Assembly (NCBI GenBank): GCA_943704495.1
Contig: CALSCR010003176.1
Coordinates: forward strand, 1-61,570
From: Pigoraptor chileana
Taxonomy: Eukaryota > Opisthokonta > Filasterea
Direction: 5' to 3'
DNA length: 61,570 bases
Shown: positions 1 to 15,900 of the stretch, piece after piece
Numbering within the stretch: the stretch's first letter is position 1
How the letters are laid out: every line of letters begins with the position of its first letter
Notes under the pieces: model-generated
Seen by the model: the letters and a program-made list of their open reading frames with translations, nothing else
What the model was told of the DNA's origin: nothing
The model's database searches: none
Program-made: the position numbers and the translations under genes

Positions 1-58
<58 letters not shown>

Positions 59-75
59 CGCACACACGCACACAC
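1..75. repeat. (CA)n microsatellite
   Basis: Near-perfect CA dinucleotide tract, degrading to CACACG units, at the left edge of the window. It lies in the intron upstream of the first visible SRPK exon and runs up to the acceptor AG at 110-111. Confidence 0.95.
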
Positions 76-111
76 TTTTGACACTCGCGCACACCCACCG
101 TCTCTGCACAG

Positions 112-2920
<2,809 letters not shown>

Positions 2921-3463
2921 CCGCTATGAATCGGTCGCCATGTACTGCAAATGACATCACGACAGCCGGCAATCGGCTACCTTGTGGACTCGGGATGTGG
3001 AAACGTGTGATCTCCATCTGCCATGTATCGGTGTGCGTCTTTGTGCGGATGTATGTGCTGCAGTGCGACTGTGCTATTCAGCGGATATCTCGCAGTAAAC
3101 GTTAATTTGATAATGACCCCCTCCACACTACGCGTAATGTATTTGTGACATTATTTACTCAAACACACACGCCACACATCAGGCCATTTATGAGCCGCCT
3201 GCATATCTCGTGTTATTATTCGCGACAAAATGCACGCAATTATGCCCAATACCAAGGGTAAGGGTAAGGTACCCTTGCCAATGCCCACTGTCACTATTGC
3301 CATATTCCGCGCGATCGGGGAGAGACAGTGCATCCACGCATCATGCATTGGCTTCCCGTGCCTGAATGCCGACTCATTCACACAGACGAATGCGGCAAAA
3401 AGCACTGCAAATTCACTGCAATTCATTCGCACTCAGTCAACATCACCACAGCACACGCCATGA
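2921..3463. other. Convergent intergenic region
   Basis: The 3' flanks of the SRPK and Crooked-neck genes meet here. I see no gene, no clear AATAAA signal at the expected place and no long repeat; open frames in this stretch have no recognisable domain. Confidence 0.6.
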
Positions 3464-6400
3464 TCACTCGTCAGCCGCCGCACCACTGCCACTGCCGTGA
3501 TCGGCTGCTGCAGCACTCGGCGCAATCTGTGCGTCCTCAGACTCGTCGTCAGAGCCCGAAGAAGACGAAGAGTCTGAAGATGTTGTTGATGACCCATCCG
3601 CAGCCGCATCTCCTTGGTGCGGCGCTGATTTCCTTCCCTCGCCTTGCCCAGCGTCATCGTCACTGGCGCTGTCACCACCGTCATTACCGCCGTTGTCGCC
3701 GGTATCTGGGTCATCGCCATCATCACCACCGTCGTCATCATCGTTGTGCTGCTTCATCTTCCACAGGTGCGCCATTTGAAGAAGCTTGAGACCCGGGGCG
3801 GCAGACTGCTCGTCGGGGAAAATGTAGTCGAAGTATTCCTCCCATCCAGCCTCCGTCTGCAGCAGAGTGGGATTGGATTTGGTGATGAAGTGAGTGAATA
3901 TGTGTGTGAATGATTGAGTGAGCGCAAAAGTGAGTGAAGTGTGCTGTGTGGTGTGAGCGTGTTCCAGAGGCACAACCCACCCCATCCTGTCCCTGGATTT
4001 GCCTGCGCTTCTTGACCTTCTGCGGCAGTTTCTTTTGCACGGCGCTGAGGTCTGCGGACGATCCGTGGTTCGCCTCAAATTCACGCCACGATTCGAGAAG
4101 CATGACACGCTCCTGTTGGTGGCGGGCAAAAAAGAGCGCGATGAATACAGTGTGTGCATGCATGCATATGTGTTGGTTACGTGAGTGCATCCAAGCATAT
4201 ACCAATGGAAGAGCTGCTGAAGACATAATACGACATGAACGGCGAGTGTGTGACGTGGGTCTGCTGACCTCCTTGAGCTGCGCCTGGGACAGCAACTTGT
4301 CTGCACGCTCGAAAATGGCGCGCGCACGCTCCACTCTTCCGTCAGCTCCCTCGATGTTTGCCTCGAACTGAGCAAAGCTAATCCACACCTGCGCATGAAA
4401 GGCACAGAGCGAGAGAGCAGAAAGATAATAGAACAAATACATAAAACAAGAGAGTGAGTGAAAGAGAGAGAGAGAGAGCGTAAAGAAAAGGAAAGCAGGA
4501 CGAAGACATCCCACTATGAACAGCAGACCGAAATTGTACACATACACATTCGCGTAGTGCGAGCACAGTGCCCCCCCCCCCCAAACGACAGGACACACCT
4601 TGACATGCTGCGTGCGCTTTAGCAGGCGTTCATACAGGTCCCGTGTGCGGTCCCACTCCTCCAGCTCGCTCTCAAAGTCGATGTATGCCTTCCAGAGCAC
4701 CTCGGGCATGTCGAGAAGCGGCTGCGCAAGTGTGGAAACGGGGTGGCACCAGCCGCACGTTCAGTGGGTTATCAAGAGTGTTGATAGCGATTCAAACTCA
4801 ATGCAAATGGTGAATGGGGCAGTGTAGTGATAGTATTCAAAAAGCAGCCAGGCCGACACACCAGATGCATGGCACTGGCAAACGGCAAGAAGTGCGCGCA
4901 CACACACCTGTCCAATGGCGAGTTCGTAGAGGGCCCTGGCACGTTCTACGTCGCCGAGGACCGTCTCGAGCTCAGCAAACTTTGTCCACGTGGCGCAGTT
5001 GGCGGGGTTGAACTCGAGGTACTTTTCGTACAATTTGCGGCACCTGTCAAACTCGCGGAGTTGGAGCTCAAGCTCAATGTACCCCTTGAAGATGTTGTCC
5101 TTGGGGCACATTCCTGTCAGCCACCACAGCCACAACCAAAGCCCAAGCACACAACGCACAGCACAGCACAGCACAATAACATTCAACAAACATCAACGAA
5201 CGCGCAGTCAGCTGTAAGTTCGAAACAGCAAACAAGCTCTGACATCCACGGCCCAACCCCCACCCAACCCTAACACCTCCGTTGTGCGTTCATTTGATCA
5301 CACGAGAGTCTTCCCGTGGTCGACACGCAGCAGGCCCAACCGCATGCACGTGACCACTCACCGAGGGCGTTTCCGAGGGCGAGACGGGCGGCCTTCAAGT
5401 TCTTCTCGCGGATCTCAAACTGGGCGTAGAGGAGCCAGATCTTGCCAAACGTGAAAATCTTGTGTGGAATGAGCTGAATGCAGGCTTTAAATACTTGCCG
5501 GGTACGCTCGGGGTCCTAATAGCAAGTCGTGCGACAAGGATACAAGGGGGTGGGCGGGTGAGTGGGAGAGCAAGTTGGTGTGTTGTGATGATGCAATGAC
5601 GTAGTCTATGAGCAAAAGAGGACAAAGTCACTATAGATTAAAAGCAAAAGAATAGATAAACACAGCAATTACATAACATAATAAGGACATGCCAGATGGA
5701 TGTATTGCCGCCCACTGCTATATACACAGCTAACATTAACCAAGTGCACGATTGCGTATGCATGCAACGCAGATCAAACGGCGCCCACCTTTGCCTGAAG
5801 TTCCTCAAAGAGAGCATAGAAGATCCACAGGTAGATATATCGTCGCCACAACCGCTTCTCCTGCACGTACGCAAAGGGCGCAAATAACAAATGATAATAA
5901 AAAGTAAACACCACGCACGACACACAAGCACACGCGTACAAGAGCAAAACGCTGCAACGATTTAGCACAAAAGCACGCACGAGTTGCCAGACACGCACCT
6001 CTGCGGGCGGCACGTTGGAGATGGACCGCTCGTAGATGTCACGTGTTTTGGCAAAATCGCCGGTGCTCTCTTCGAGGCGAATGTAGTCAAACCACGCATC
6101 ATAATTTTTGGGATTTGCAGCCACTTCCTGTGTGTGGATGCGTGAACGGACGACAGACAGATATCAGTGAATGAAAGAGGCATATGATGCAAAGTCAGTC
6201 CTCTGCGCCTACGCTCATAAACTCCATAGCTTTGTATGAAAAGTGAGAGGGACAGGGTATTCAAACAAGTAGATTCTCAAAACAAATGCATTGTAACCGC
6301 AAGATCAACATGATCCGCACGCATACACACACACACACACACACAACCCATCCAGAGGTACACGCGACAAACAACGACAAAGCAAGTTGAGAGGCAAAAC

Positions 6401-7660
6401 GGCAGAAACACTAAAACGCACACCGCACACCGCACCTCCTCATACTGCAGCCGGCGCTTCCCAACCACGACATCCTCAATTCCGGCGCGGTCTCCGTGCT
6501 TCTTCTCAAACTGCGTGTATGCCTTGAAGAGCTCCTGTGCCTTATCCTTCGGAAGAAGGTCGAGGGCGTACTTGAATATGACGCGCGCCCGCTCAAACTC
6601 GCGCGCACTCTCCTGATGACGCCATACGCGTGTGTGTGTGTGTGTGTGTTGCGCGATTTGGGTATGTTTGGTGTGTTAGTATTAGTTGGTGTGTGTGTGG
6701 TGTTAACGTGCGTAAAGGATAAGTGAGGACATTAGCGGACATCACGAAATTAAAATTCATACACAACACACATAAAACAGACAGCATGCGCAGACCACAG
6801 ACTGAACAGCAAGCGACACCACGCATCAGTGACTCAGTGACCCCCACAGACACACGCACACGCGCACGCACCTCAAACGCAGCAAATGAAATGAAAAGCC
6901 GCTCGTCGGGCTGGAACTCCTCAAAGAAGCCGATTGCACGCTCATAAATAGCGCGCGCCTTTGTGGGTTGGTTGTGCTGCTCCTCAAACTTTGCAAAGCG
7001 GATCCAGTGTTTGATGTCGGGATGCACGACGATCATCCGTTCGTAAATGTCACGCGCACGACCGACCTCGCTATACCGCAGCTCCATTTTAATATACGCC
7101 TGCCACGCGGGCTCCTCCGGTTGCCACTCCATCCACCGCTCAAAGACAAGGCGCGCACCCGCAACATTGCCCAGCATCTCTTCCATGTACGAATACTTGT
7201 ACCAAAAAGCGTCGACACGCGGGAGAATGGCCACGGCGCGGTCCCATATATTCCGCGCGCGATTGACGTTCTTGTTGCGCATCTCCATCTCGGCATAGCG
7301 CAACCACAGTGCGATGTTGCGGTGATCGACGACAAGTGCTCTCTCGAACACAGACCGCGCCCGCTCAAACTCCTTGATGGACTCCTCCCATGTCGCATAC
7401 TTCATCCACACGCCCATCGCGTGCTTGTTGCGGCGGATCGAGTCCTCATAGTGCTTCCGCTTCTTAAGCTTGTAATCCTCGAGTTCTTCGGGATCCGCGA
7501 CCTTTTGCTTTGGTGCCTTTGGTGCCGCCTCAAGTTGGAGGCTTTTTGCCACGCGCAGAATCTGTTCCGCAGTGATTTGGATCGGCGCGGGCTCCTTGTT
7601 CTTCACCTTGGCGACACGCGGAAGGCGCGCACCGCCGCCACCGCCCATGCGCTCGGCCAT
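3464..7660 (-). CDS. CRNKL1: Crooked-neck-like pre-mRNA splicing factor (CRNKL1/CLF1/SYF3)
   Basis: HAT-repeat scaffold of the NineTeen/Prp19-associated complex, needed for spliceosome assembly in the nucleus. On the minus strand the exons are 7660-6872, 6612-6436, 6127-5999, 5860-5789, 5515-5362, 5113-4908, 4721-4599, 4388-4269, 4112-3981 and 3856-3464, giving about 764 residues with every phase consistent. The ATG at 7660 starts [10 protein letters not shown], just before the family signature [23 protein letters not shown] repeats run to about residue 630, with hallmark segments [20 protein letters not shown] and [13 protein letters not shown]; the conserved [13 protein letters not shown] follows. 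The tail is a roughly 95-residue Asp/Ser/Gly acidic region, longer than in animal orthologues. Length and order match CRNKL1/Clf1 closely. The gene is divergent with the AC19 gene. Confidence 0.95.
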
Positions 7661-8263
7661 GTTTGGATTTGATGGTGTGTGTTTTTGTTGAGTGTTGGAT
7701 TGCGGATCAATTTGGTAAAATAAGTGAAACAATTCAAATAACGAAAAGATGCCACGACGATGCGCAAATTGACGCACGCGGGATCCAAATGACAAATCAA
7801 AATATAACAAAGTATTTCACTGCAAATATACATGCGTGTGTAAGGAGTAAGCTTGGAAGTGCCTGAGTGTTGTGTGTGTGCGCACGTGTGTGTGTGTGTG
7901 TGCGTGTGCGTGTGTGTGTGTGCATGTGTAGTGTGTGCGTGTGCATTTGTGTGCACAGCAGATGTTCCAAGTCTGGTAAGTCCCCACACGGAGTTAACTC
8001 CAGAGTTACTCCAGAGTAAATCCCATCAAGCTGTTGTCATCTGACCGTCATTTCGACGGGCCGGCACGTGCAAGCCCAACTGCATTTGCACATTGCATAT
8101 AACTTTCGTTGAAATCTTGGTCACGATCCATACACACATGCCAAAAGATACCTGTCAACAACGGAATCTGTGATATTAGCCGCCACTTGATATCCTGCAC
8201 AGTGCCTGACACACTTCCACACAATACACATCACACACCACGCACGCACACACACACGCTGTC
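7661..8263. promoter_or_regulatory. Divergent intergenic region, probable shared promoter
   Basis: About 600 bases separate the start codons of the Crooked-neck gene (minus) and the AC19 gene (plus), so both promoters must lie here. The middle holds a GT/TG-rich microsatellite (about 7872-7950) and a CACGTG palindrome near 8067. No TATA box at a convincing distance was seen. The promoter role is inferred from position only. Confidence 0.5.
7872..7950. repeat. (TG)n-rich microsatellite
   Basis: Imperfect TG/CG dinucleotide tract in the divergent promoter region between the Crooked-neck and AC19 genes. Confidence 0.85.
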
Positions 8264-9123
8264 ATGGCCGCGACCCCTGTACAAGCCAAGAAGAAGTTGG
8301 AGATTGTGAGTGACTTTCGAGTGCATTGCTATTTGCAAGTAACTTTCTTGCCAGACTCCCAAAACTCATCCACATAGTATGATTGTATCCCTGAAAAGTA
8401 CATTCGCATACTGACTGGTTCTTGTATTGTTTTTTGCATCTGACGATGGTGATGCGAATTTGAAGGCTCCCGCCGCGCGCGATACCGACCCCATTACGTG
8501 CGCCACTTTTGTCCTCCACGACGAAGACCACACGCTTGGAAATGCTTTGCGATATATGATAATGAAAAAGTAAGCGACAGTGTGTTCAAGAAATGTGTGC
8601 TTATATGTTGAGTTGTAGAATTGGTCGTACTTTGGCCTGAAAGTGAATGGCATCTGACGTTGAATTGCCGTCTTTTCAGCCCCGATGTGGAGTTTTGTGG
8701 CTACAGCATTCCGCATCCTTCCGAAACGAAGATCCACTTGCGGATACAGACAAAAGGTGAGTGAGTGTGCGTGTGTTTGTGTGTTTGTGTGTGTGTGTGT
8801 GTGTTTGTGTTTGTATGCATGTGAGTGTACATATATAGATATATCACCACCCGATATCTCCAATTCTGCTTATTGTGGGCGTGCATGTTGATTTAACTGC
8901 GCTGTCACTGCCTCGTTGCGTCCACCAAGTGATATGATCCACTCACTACTTTATGTTGCATGCTCTACTTGACTGCCTTGCCTTATTAGGGAAACCTGCC
9001 AGTGAAATATTGCGTATTGCACTCGATGATCTAGAGAAGATGTGCGAGCACATAGGAAAGACTTTCGACCACAGCTTCAACGAGTTTTCTGCGAATTCAA
9101 GCAGTGCTATGGATACAAACTGA
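8264..9123 (+). CDS. POLR1D: RNA polymerase I/III subunit AC19 (RPAC2/POLR1D)
   Basis: Small assembly subunit shared by RNA polymerases I and III; it pairs with AC40 as the counterpart of the bacterial alpha dimer. Exons are 8264-8305, 8466-8569, 8680-8756 and 8990-9123, giving 118 residues. The ATG at 8264 gives [14 protein letters not shown], then the core [20 protein letters not shown] and the conserved [19 protein letters not shown] and a C-terminal helix ending SSAMDTN. Length is normal for the family. The short first exon (14 codons) is separated from the conserved core by an intron, so a different start cannot be fully excluded. Intron 3 begins with a long GT-rich tract. Confidence 0.93.
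8768..8823. repeat. (GT)n microsatellite in AC19 intron 3
   Basis: GT/TTTGTG tract starting a few bases after the donor at 8757-8758 of the AC19 gene. Confidence 0.85.
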
Positions 9124-9916
9124 AGCAATGTGCTGACCTTCTATCAGGATGCTCTAACAGCCAGTATTTGTGTGTTGTGTATCTGTATTCACACCCCTGT
9201 AATATGTCATCGACCTCTCGAATTTAATTGCGTTGAGTTGAGTCTTTTGCGCGCTGCAAACTTTGTGATGTGCATCCCCTGGACAGCGCTCATTGGGTTC
9301 ATGCTGTTAATTGCTCGGCGAACATATCTTCCTGTCGGATGGGACCGAATCCCGCTGGGGCGCTTCGTGGCGTTGTGATGATAGAGGGCTGTGTTGTGTG
9401 ATGTTGGGTGGATAGCAAGGCTGGCACTCGTGCAGTACCCACAACCATAGTATCCACATCCATAGTACCCACAACCATAGTATCCACAACCATAGTATCC
9501 ACAACCATAGTACCCACAACACAACCATTACCCACAAACATTGACAGTGCCGTTGGTGGATAAGCAACTGCAGTTAGCTTTGCACCTCTGCCCAATAACA
9601 AACCTTTCGAGTTGGGAGCGAACTCAACTCAACTCAACATCTGACAACGATGCAGTCCTGGTAGTCCAGTTGCGTACTCGCTTTACATTACCCTAACCCT
9701 ATCATCACAACCCTACTAGCCAACCGATCTCATCACAAACAGTCGAACAGTCAGACCGGGTGTCGGCACCGCGGCGGCATTTTTTCGCACACTGACGATG
9801 AAAACAAATAAGAAGCCATGTGCACTTTGCTACTGGCTAGAGATGCACAGATAGATGCACCATGTGTTAAAGTATGAGCCGTGCTCGATAGATCCTTGTC
9901 GTTGTCAGTCGTCGCG
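9124..9916. other. Intergenic region with a 15-base minisatellite
   Basis: No coding sequence was recognised between the AC19 stop and the HPS5 start. It holds the minisatellite described separately and one short TTAGGG-like stretch near 9690 on the minus strand. The upstream flank of the HPS5-like gene must be here, but no promoter element stands out. Confidence 0.6.
9432..9536. repeat. 15-base minisatellite
   Basis: About six to seven tandem copies of a unit close to CCACAACCATAGTAT, with single-base variation and a degenerate right end. There are no unique spacers, so it is a tandem repeat and not a CRISPR-like array. It lies wholly between genes. Confidence 0.9.
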
Positions 9917-12900
9917 ATGGAGGGGACTGTGCGGACGACCGATGCGATTGCCCTCCTTGCGGACGCACCGTCAACAAATATAGACGCGCTTCTTGCGTCA
10001 TCCAAGCATGTGCGGGTGTGTACCTATGCATCTGCTTAAACCGCGCGCGCTTCCGCACACAAACACATGCACATGTACATAGGCGCGCGCACACACACAC
10101 ATACACACATAGTAGCCCTGTAACATACGGACACAACCGCACATGTGCCCACAGTTAACCTGGACACATACGCTTCTCCGGTGCGCCACACTTTGCAGTA
10201 CTTATCGATCGCCTGTTCGAGGGCGTTCATTGCGATTGGCGCATCCACCGGAGCCGTGCATGTTTTTCCTGCCGATAAAGGGGGTCACCGGCGGCGGTTC
10301 ATCTCGACAGACTTGGGCGGCATATCAAAAGTGCGATTTTCTCCCGACGGAACACGCGTGTGTGCGCTAACTGCGCAAGGGTACGTGGTAGCCTGGGATT
10401 TGAAGCTCGGAGTGGGCGCGCAGAAGGAGCAGGTGAGCATTATGTGACTTCTCTGTTCAACGTTGCCGTGATCTGGGCACTGATAGGCCAGCGCCGAAAA
10501 AACCGCTTATTGCTCAATACGTCCCCTTCCGCACACACACACACACACACACACGCACGTATAGCTACTTGTCTGCCTGTCCGCGCGCGATCTGTGGCCT
10601 AACACGCCCGAACCCAGCTCTTTGGTGACATGCATCGAATGGGATGCCTTCAGCAAGCTGGTACTGTGCGGAGACTCTGTCGGGCGCGTGTTTGCAATAG
10701 GCTCACAGCTGCTGCGAGGCGCCGCCAAGCAGGGCGTCCCCACGACACTCTCCCCTTCTGAAGCGAATCCCTCACGTGCTGATGTCACGCTCTTGTATGC
10801 TGCTGAATCGGCCATTGTCCAAATCGCCCCCTGCGGACACACTATCGCGGTGTCTTCAATGCAGCGATGCGTTGTTGTCGATGTCTCCACGCGCACGTCC
10901 GCACAGGTGGGAAAGGCGAAACGAAAAGCTCCCGGTGCATATGGCGTGTGCTGGGAGGCACATGCCAACAGCGACGCTGCACAGCGCCGCAATAGCGCGG
11001 CCGTGCAGGGCCTTGATGCCCTGTGCCTCTACACGGGGCGCCAGGGGTATCGTATTTGGCGCGCGTCTGCCGAGGGCGATGTGCAGGCGACGGTCATTTT
11101 CGAAGACGATCTCACGGGACCTCACGTGACTGGCCTTGCACGAGTCGGCACGGACGGGGCCCTCGTTGTGGAGAAGAGGCTCACCACAGAGGGAGACGTG
11201 ACGGCAGATGAGGAAGTGCCTCAGAACTTTGCTCAGCTCGGCGCACTGGATGGCGGGCTGCTTTTGGCGTGGGGCGCACACCGCGGATGGCTCTGCTTTC
11301 TCAACCCCGCCGTTGCCGAGGCAACAAAGTGGCAGCCGTTTGACGGCGAATCGGTGGTTGATGTGTGCACTGCGGGCGAGCGTGTGCATGCTCTTGTCGA
11401 GGCAGTGGGGACGAGTGGACGCCCCGTGTATCGCCTCCGTTCGTTTTCCGCCGTGTCGCCACGAAGAGCCATGAGCAGTCTAGCCGACGGTGCGCACTGG
11501 AGAGCGGTCATTGACATTGCCCTGCCCTATGTCGACGCCGCCGATGTGGAGGCTGTGGATGCGTCTTCGTTTGTGGCGGCAGTGGATGCATTTGAAGCGC
11601 AAGGCCTGCTCGATTCCTCTTTTGCGGCGCGACTGGGACCTGCACGTGACCAGCTGAGGTCGACATTGCATGCCGCGCCGCTGGAATCATCCGCTGTTAT
11701 GGTGAGTGGCGCTGTTCATTCTGGCTGTTTTGCGGTGCCCAATCCTCATCGCCGATCGACTATGACTGATTCAGTTGTTAAGTATGGGGCACCCGTTCTC
11801 TTCTTTGTTGTGTTGTGACCTGTCAGTCACAATTTTGCAGAAACATACTCACACGAATAGCTTGCCCTCCCCTTGTCACATGCCCTTGGCATATAGACTG
11901 AACCCGCCGACACTCACTTAGTGGATGGAATAGTAAATGCAAGCGAGGTATCGACCACCGCTTCTGAAGCCGAATCGGACGACCGCGTCCACGTGATTGA
12001 CACAGCTGGCCGTCCTGATGACGTCCCTTCTGTGCTGTCGTTTTCCCGCGCTGACTCACCGGCAATGGAGGCGGCGACAGCAGACATACTGGAATTTGAC
12101 GTCACCGAAACACCGAACGTCACTAAGCATGCTGATGTACCGGCCAGTATGATACCTGAGGACTCGCACACTGCGCACGTGACCACAGAGACAACAGATG
12201 GGAACGACCATCGACTTGACGCCCTCGTTGCCGGGGAGGTGGATGAATCACGTGACGGACCAAAGCGCACTTTGCATGCGCCCGAATCAGACCATACGTC
12301 CACACCGGCTACAGTCCCAGCATTGAGTTTAGTTGAGACCCCGGCTGCAGTAACGGAGCCTGCCACCCCGGCAGTAACAGAGCCTGCTTCTCTGGTTGAA
12401 GTGACGGTGCCCGTTGCCACTCCGGCTGCAGTGACGGCGCCCGTTGCGACCACGGCTGCAGTAACGGAGCCTGCCACCCCGGCTGCAGTAACTAAGCCTG
12501 CCACCCCGGCTGCAGTAACAGAGCCTGCCACCCCGGCTGAAGTGACAGAGCCTGCTACTCCGGCTGCAATGACGGCGCCCGTTGCCACCCCGGCTGCAGG
12601 AACAGAGCCTACCAGCCCAGCTGCAGTGACGGCGCCCGTTGCCACCCCGGCTGCAGTAACAGAGCCTGCCACCCTGGCTACAGTAACAGAGCCTGGCACC
12701 TCGGCCGCAGTGACGGCGCCCGTTGCCATCCCGGCTGCAGTAACAGAGCCTGCCACCTCGGTTGAAGTGACGGCGCAAACTATCCCGGCTGCAGTGACAG
12801 TGCCCGTTGCGACCTCGGCTGCAGTGACAGCGCCCGTTGCGACCCCGGCTGCAGTGACAGCGCCCGTTGCGACCCCGGCTGCAGTGACAGCGCTCGTTGC

Positions 12901-15900
12901 GACCCCGGCTGCAGTGAAAGCGCCCGTTGCAGCCCCGGCTGTGGTAACGAGGCCTGCCATTCCGGCAGCGTCCATTGCCACCCCGGCTGCAGTGACAGTG
13001 CCCGTTGCGACCTCGGCTGCAGTGACATCGCCCGTTGCGACCCCGGCTGCAGTGAAAGCGCCCGTTGCAACCCCGGCTGCACTGACAGTTGCAACCCCGG
13101 CTGCAGTGACAGCGCCCGTTGCGACCCCGGCTGCAGTGACAGCGCTCGTTGCGACCCCGGCTGCAGTGAAAGCGCCCGTTGCAACCCCGGCTGCACTGAC
13201 AGTTGCGACCCCGGCTGCAGTGACAGCGCCCGTTGCGACCCCGGCTGCAGTGACGGCGCGAGTTGCGACCCCGGCTGCAGTGACCGCGCCTGCTGCTACC
13301 CCGGCTGCAATGACTGCGCCTGCTGCCACCACGGCTGCAGTGACAGCGCCCGTTGCGACCGCTGCAGTGACAGCGTCCCTTGCCACCCCGGCTTCAGTGA
13401 CCGCGTCCGTTGTTACCCTGGCGTCAGTAACGAAGCCTGCCACCCCGGCTGAAGTGACGGCGCCTGCTACCACCCCGGCTGCAACGACTGCGCCTGCTGT
13501 TACCCCGACTGCAGTGACAACGGCCATTGCCACCCAGGCTTTGTCTCCGCCATCAGTGTGGACCGAAGTTTCGCCAAGTGCACAATCAGGCAGTGACTAT
13601 GGCGTTAGCGGTCCCCCTGTACTTAGTGCACCTACTGAAGTGGCCGCCATTCCACGCTCAGTGACGCTGAACCCGGGCATCGTTGCGGCGTCTCTGTTGC
13701 GCACAGATGTTGACAAATTGCCGACAGCAGTAGACGTGCCTCCCTTTGTAGCGCATGCATCTCTATTAGGCGCCGTTGATTCAAGTAGCCATGCACACCT
13801 GGCTGTGCCACAAGCCACTGCGCTCGCATCGCTGGCGGATCCGCCCATATCGCGTGACGATGCCAAGGTGACAAAGACAAGGAAGGTGAAGAAAAGCGAC
13901 GACCCCAAGAAGAAAGGGACCAAGAAGAAGCGACCTGCGCGCGTGGCCGGTGCGTACGTGGTTGTGTTAGTGCTATGAAGTGGGCTGGTTAGGGTTATTT
14001 GAAGATGCATTTCAGGGCAACTCCAGTGCTTTTGCGTCGATGATGTGCATGTATAATCGCCATGCGTATGCGTGATCTGTGCAGCGCGCCTTTATATGCT
14101 CACTTCGTCGATTACGACCTTCTTTTACTGGCATGCCATTTTTTCACTGCGGTGCTGCAACCTCCCCGTCGCCACTCTTAACGGTCGTTTCTTGCGCTTG
14201 CGTCGTTTGGTTTGATGCCACATGCAGACATTCTTCCCGCCCCCGAATCGCCGTCAGCTGCGCCGCCACAACAGTCGCAGCCGACGCTGCCTCCTACAGG
14301 CTATAATCCAATTCCGCTGCCGGATGCGCCGTCTCGCGCACAGAACACAGACATCGCTCCTTCCGTTGCGTCAAAAGGGCGCGCGGACAATAAAGGTAGT
14401 GCAAGCGTCACTGCCGAACCACCCCGGAGAGACTCATCGGCGCCTCGTCCGGCAGTGCTAAACCAGCACACGGCGCAGTCTGCCCTTCATGCGTCCGCAC
14501 AGGGTGACATGCAGGGTGACATGTCCGCAACAAAGCGTGATTCGCCAGGAGTGTCGACGCGGACGGACACACCCGCCCACGCGTCCACCCCACCGCCCGC
14601 CGTCAAGACAGGTGCCGTGGTTGCCGCGCCCCCCTCCCCTGTGATGCCTACGGTGGTGGCGACAATCGCCCCGCAACGGACGAGTGCGCTTCCCAAACAG
14701 AGGTCGGCTGAGACGCCCCCGCTGGCGTCGTCGCCCTATTCGGAGTCGCCCCCACGCTTTCTTCCGTCACTTTCGGGTATATTCGCGCGGTCCTCTCCGC
14801 AGCAGGATGCCGGCACCCCGCCCGCCCACGCAGCGTCGCCCCCCGGTCCCCGCGTGCACACCCCGCCGAGTGTGGCCGCCACACAGGGAAGTGCATCCAT
14901 GCCCCCGCGCAGTGCCAGCCAAAAGTCGCTTATGCAGTCTTCGTCGAAAGGCGATATGCGCACATCCACATCCACCACCAACGGTTACCATTCACCTCAG
15001 CCGTCGGATGCGTCCTCCGGGATGCGGTCGGCGAGTGGCGTGTCACTGACGGCCGATGTGTCTGGACACACCTCGGCAGTCGTCTCTTCACTGGAGAAGA
15101 AGTCTGCGGCGTCGCATCGCGCGGTTGTGCAGTCGCGATTGACATGCGGGCAGCCCGCCGATATGTACCGTTTACTGCGTGAGTGGCTCGTGTCCACCGA
15201 GACCGAGTGTGTGTCCCTGCGCAACGATGGTGTGCCGTTTGGTGCGCTTGTTGGCAGGAAGGATACGCGCATGTCGTGTGCAGTGGCGCTAGCATGCATC
15301 AACGCCGCTGCCGCGCTCTTTGCCGATGGGGCCGACCGCACGGAGTCGGCGTCCTCAAATATGCACGAAGACGACTGGGATGATGCGGCGCTTTCGCTTC
15401 TTGCGCGTCTTGGATGTCTCTGCGATCGCGTGCGGTGTGCATGGATGGCTGTTGAGCACAAGAGTGCGAAAGTCGCAGCGCATATCGGGTCTGTTGAGGC
15501 GGCTGACGGAATCGCAAGGTGTGTGTCTTATCATATTGCTTGTTCTTGGCGATGCCAATGTGTCTGCTTATGTGGTTGTCATCCTCTGGTTGTGTCCCTG
15601 TCCACATGGGCTTATCGTCTGCATGAATGCATTACAGAGCTATTCGTAGCGCTAAGGAGTCGAATTCCGATCCCGAGGCGCTTGTCCGGACCCTTGTCGA
15701 TGGGTACCCGCGAATTCCCGTGGGTGACAATGGGTGTAGTCAGTCAATGTTTTCGTTTTTTAGCAGTGCAACCGATTGATTTCAAATGCTCCCATATTGT
15801 CACAAATCACAGCCTCTGTTTAAAACGACACAAATGTTTGTCGATTGCCTTTTTGGTCGTGCAGCCGCCGTGTGCCGAGCATGCCCTCGCAGAAGATACA

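Noticed and set aside
9432-9536. CRISPR-like array
   Set aside because: The units are directly adjacent with no unique spacers, and the genome is eukaryotic.
9685-9705. Telomeric repeat or chromosome end
   Set aside because: Only about two degenerate copies of a TTAGGG-like unit are present. Similar single copies occur elsewhere (near 5265, 13990 and 31450), and genes continue on both sides.
11914-13533. Open frame of about 539 codons on the minus strand, opposite the HPS5 repeat
   Set aside because: It stays open only because the 30-base GC-rich unit has no stops in that frame. It encodes monotonous Ala/Val/Thr/Gly repeats, has no domain, and lies antisense to a well-supported gene.
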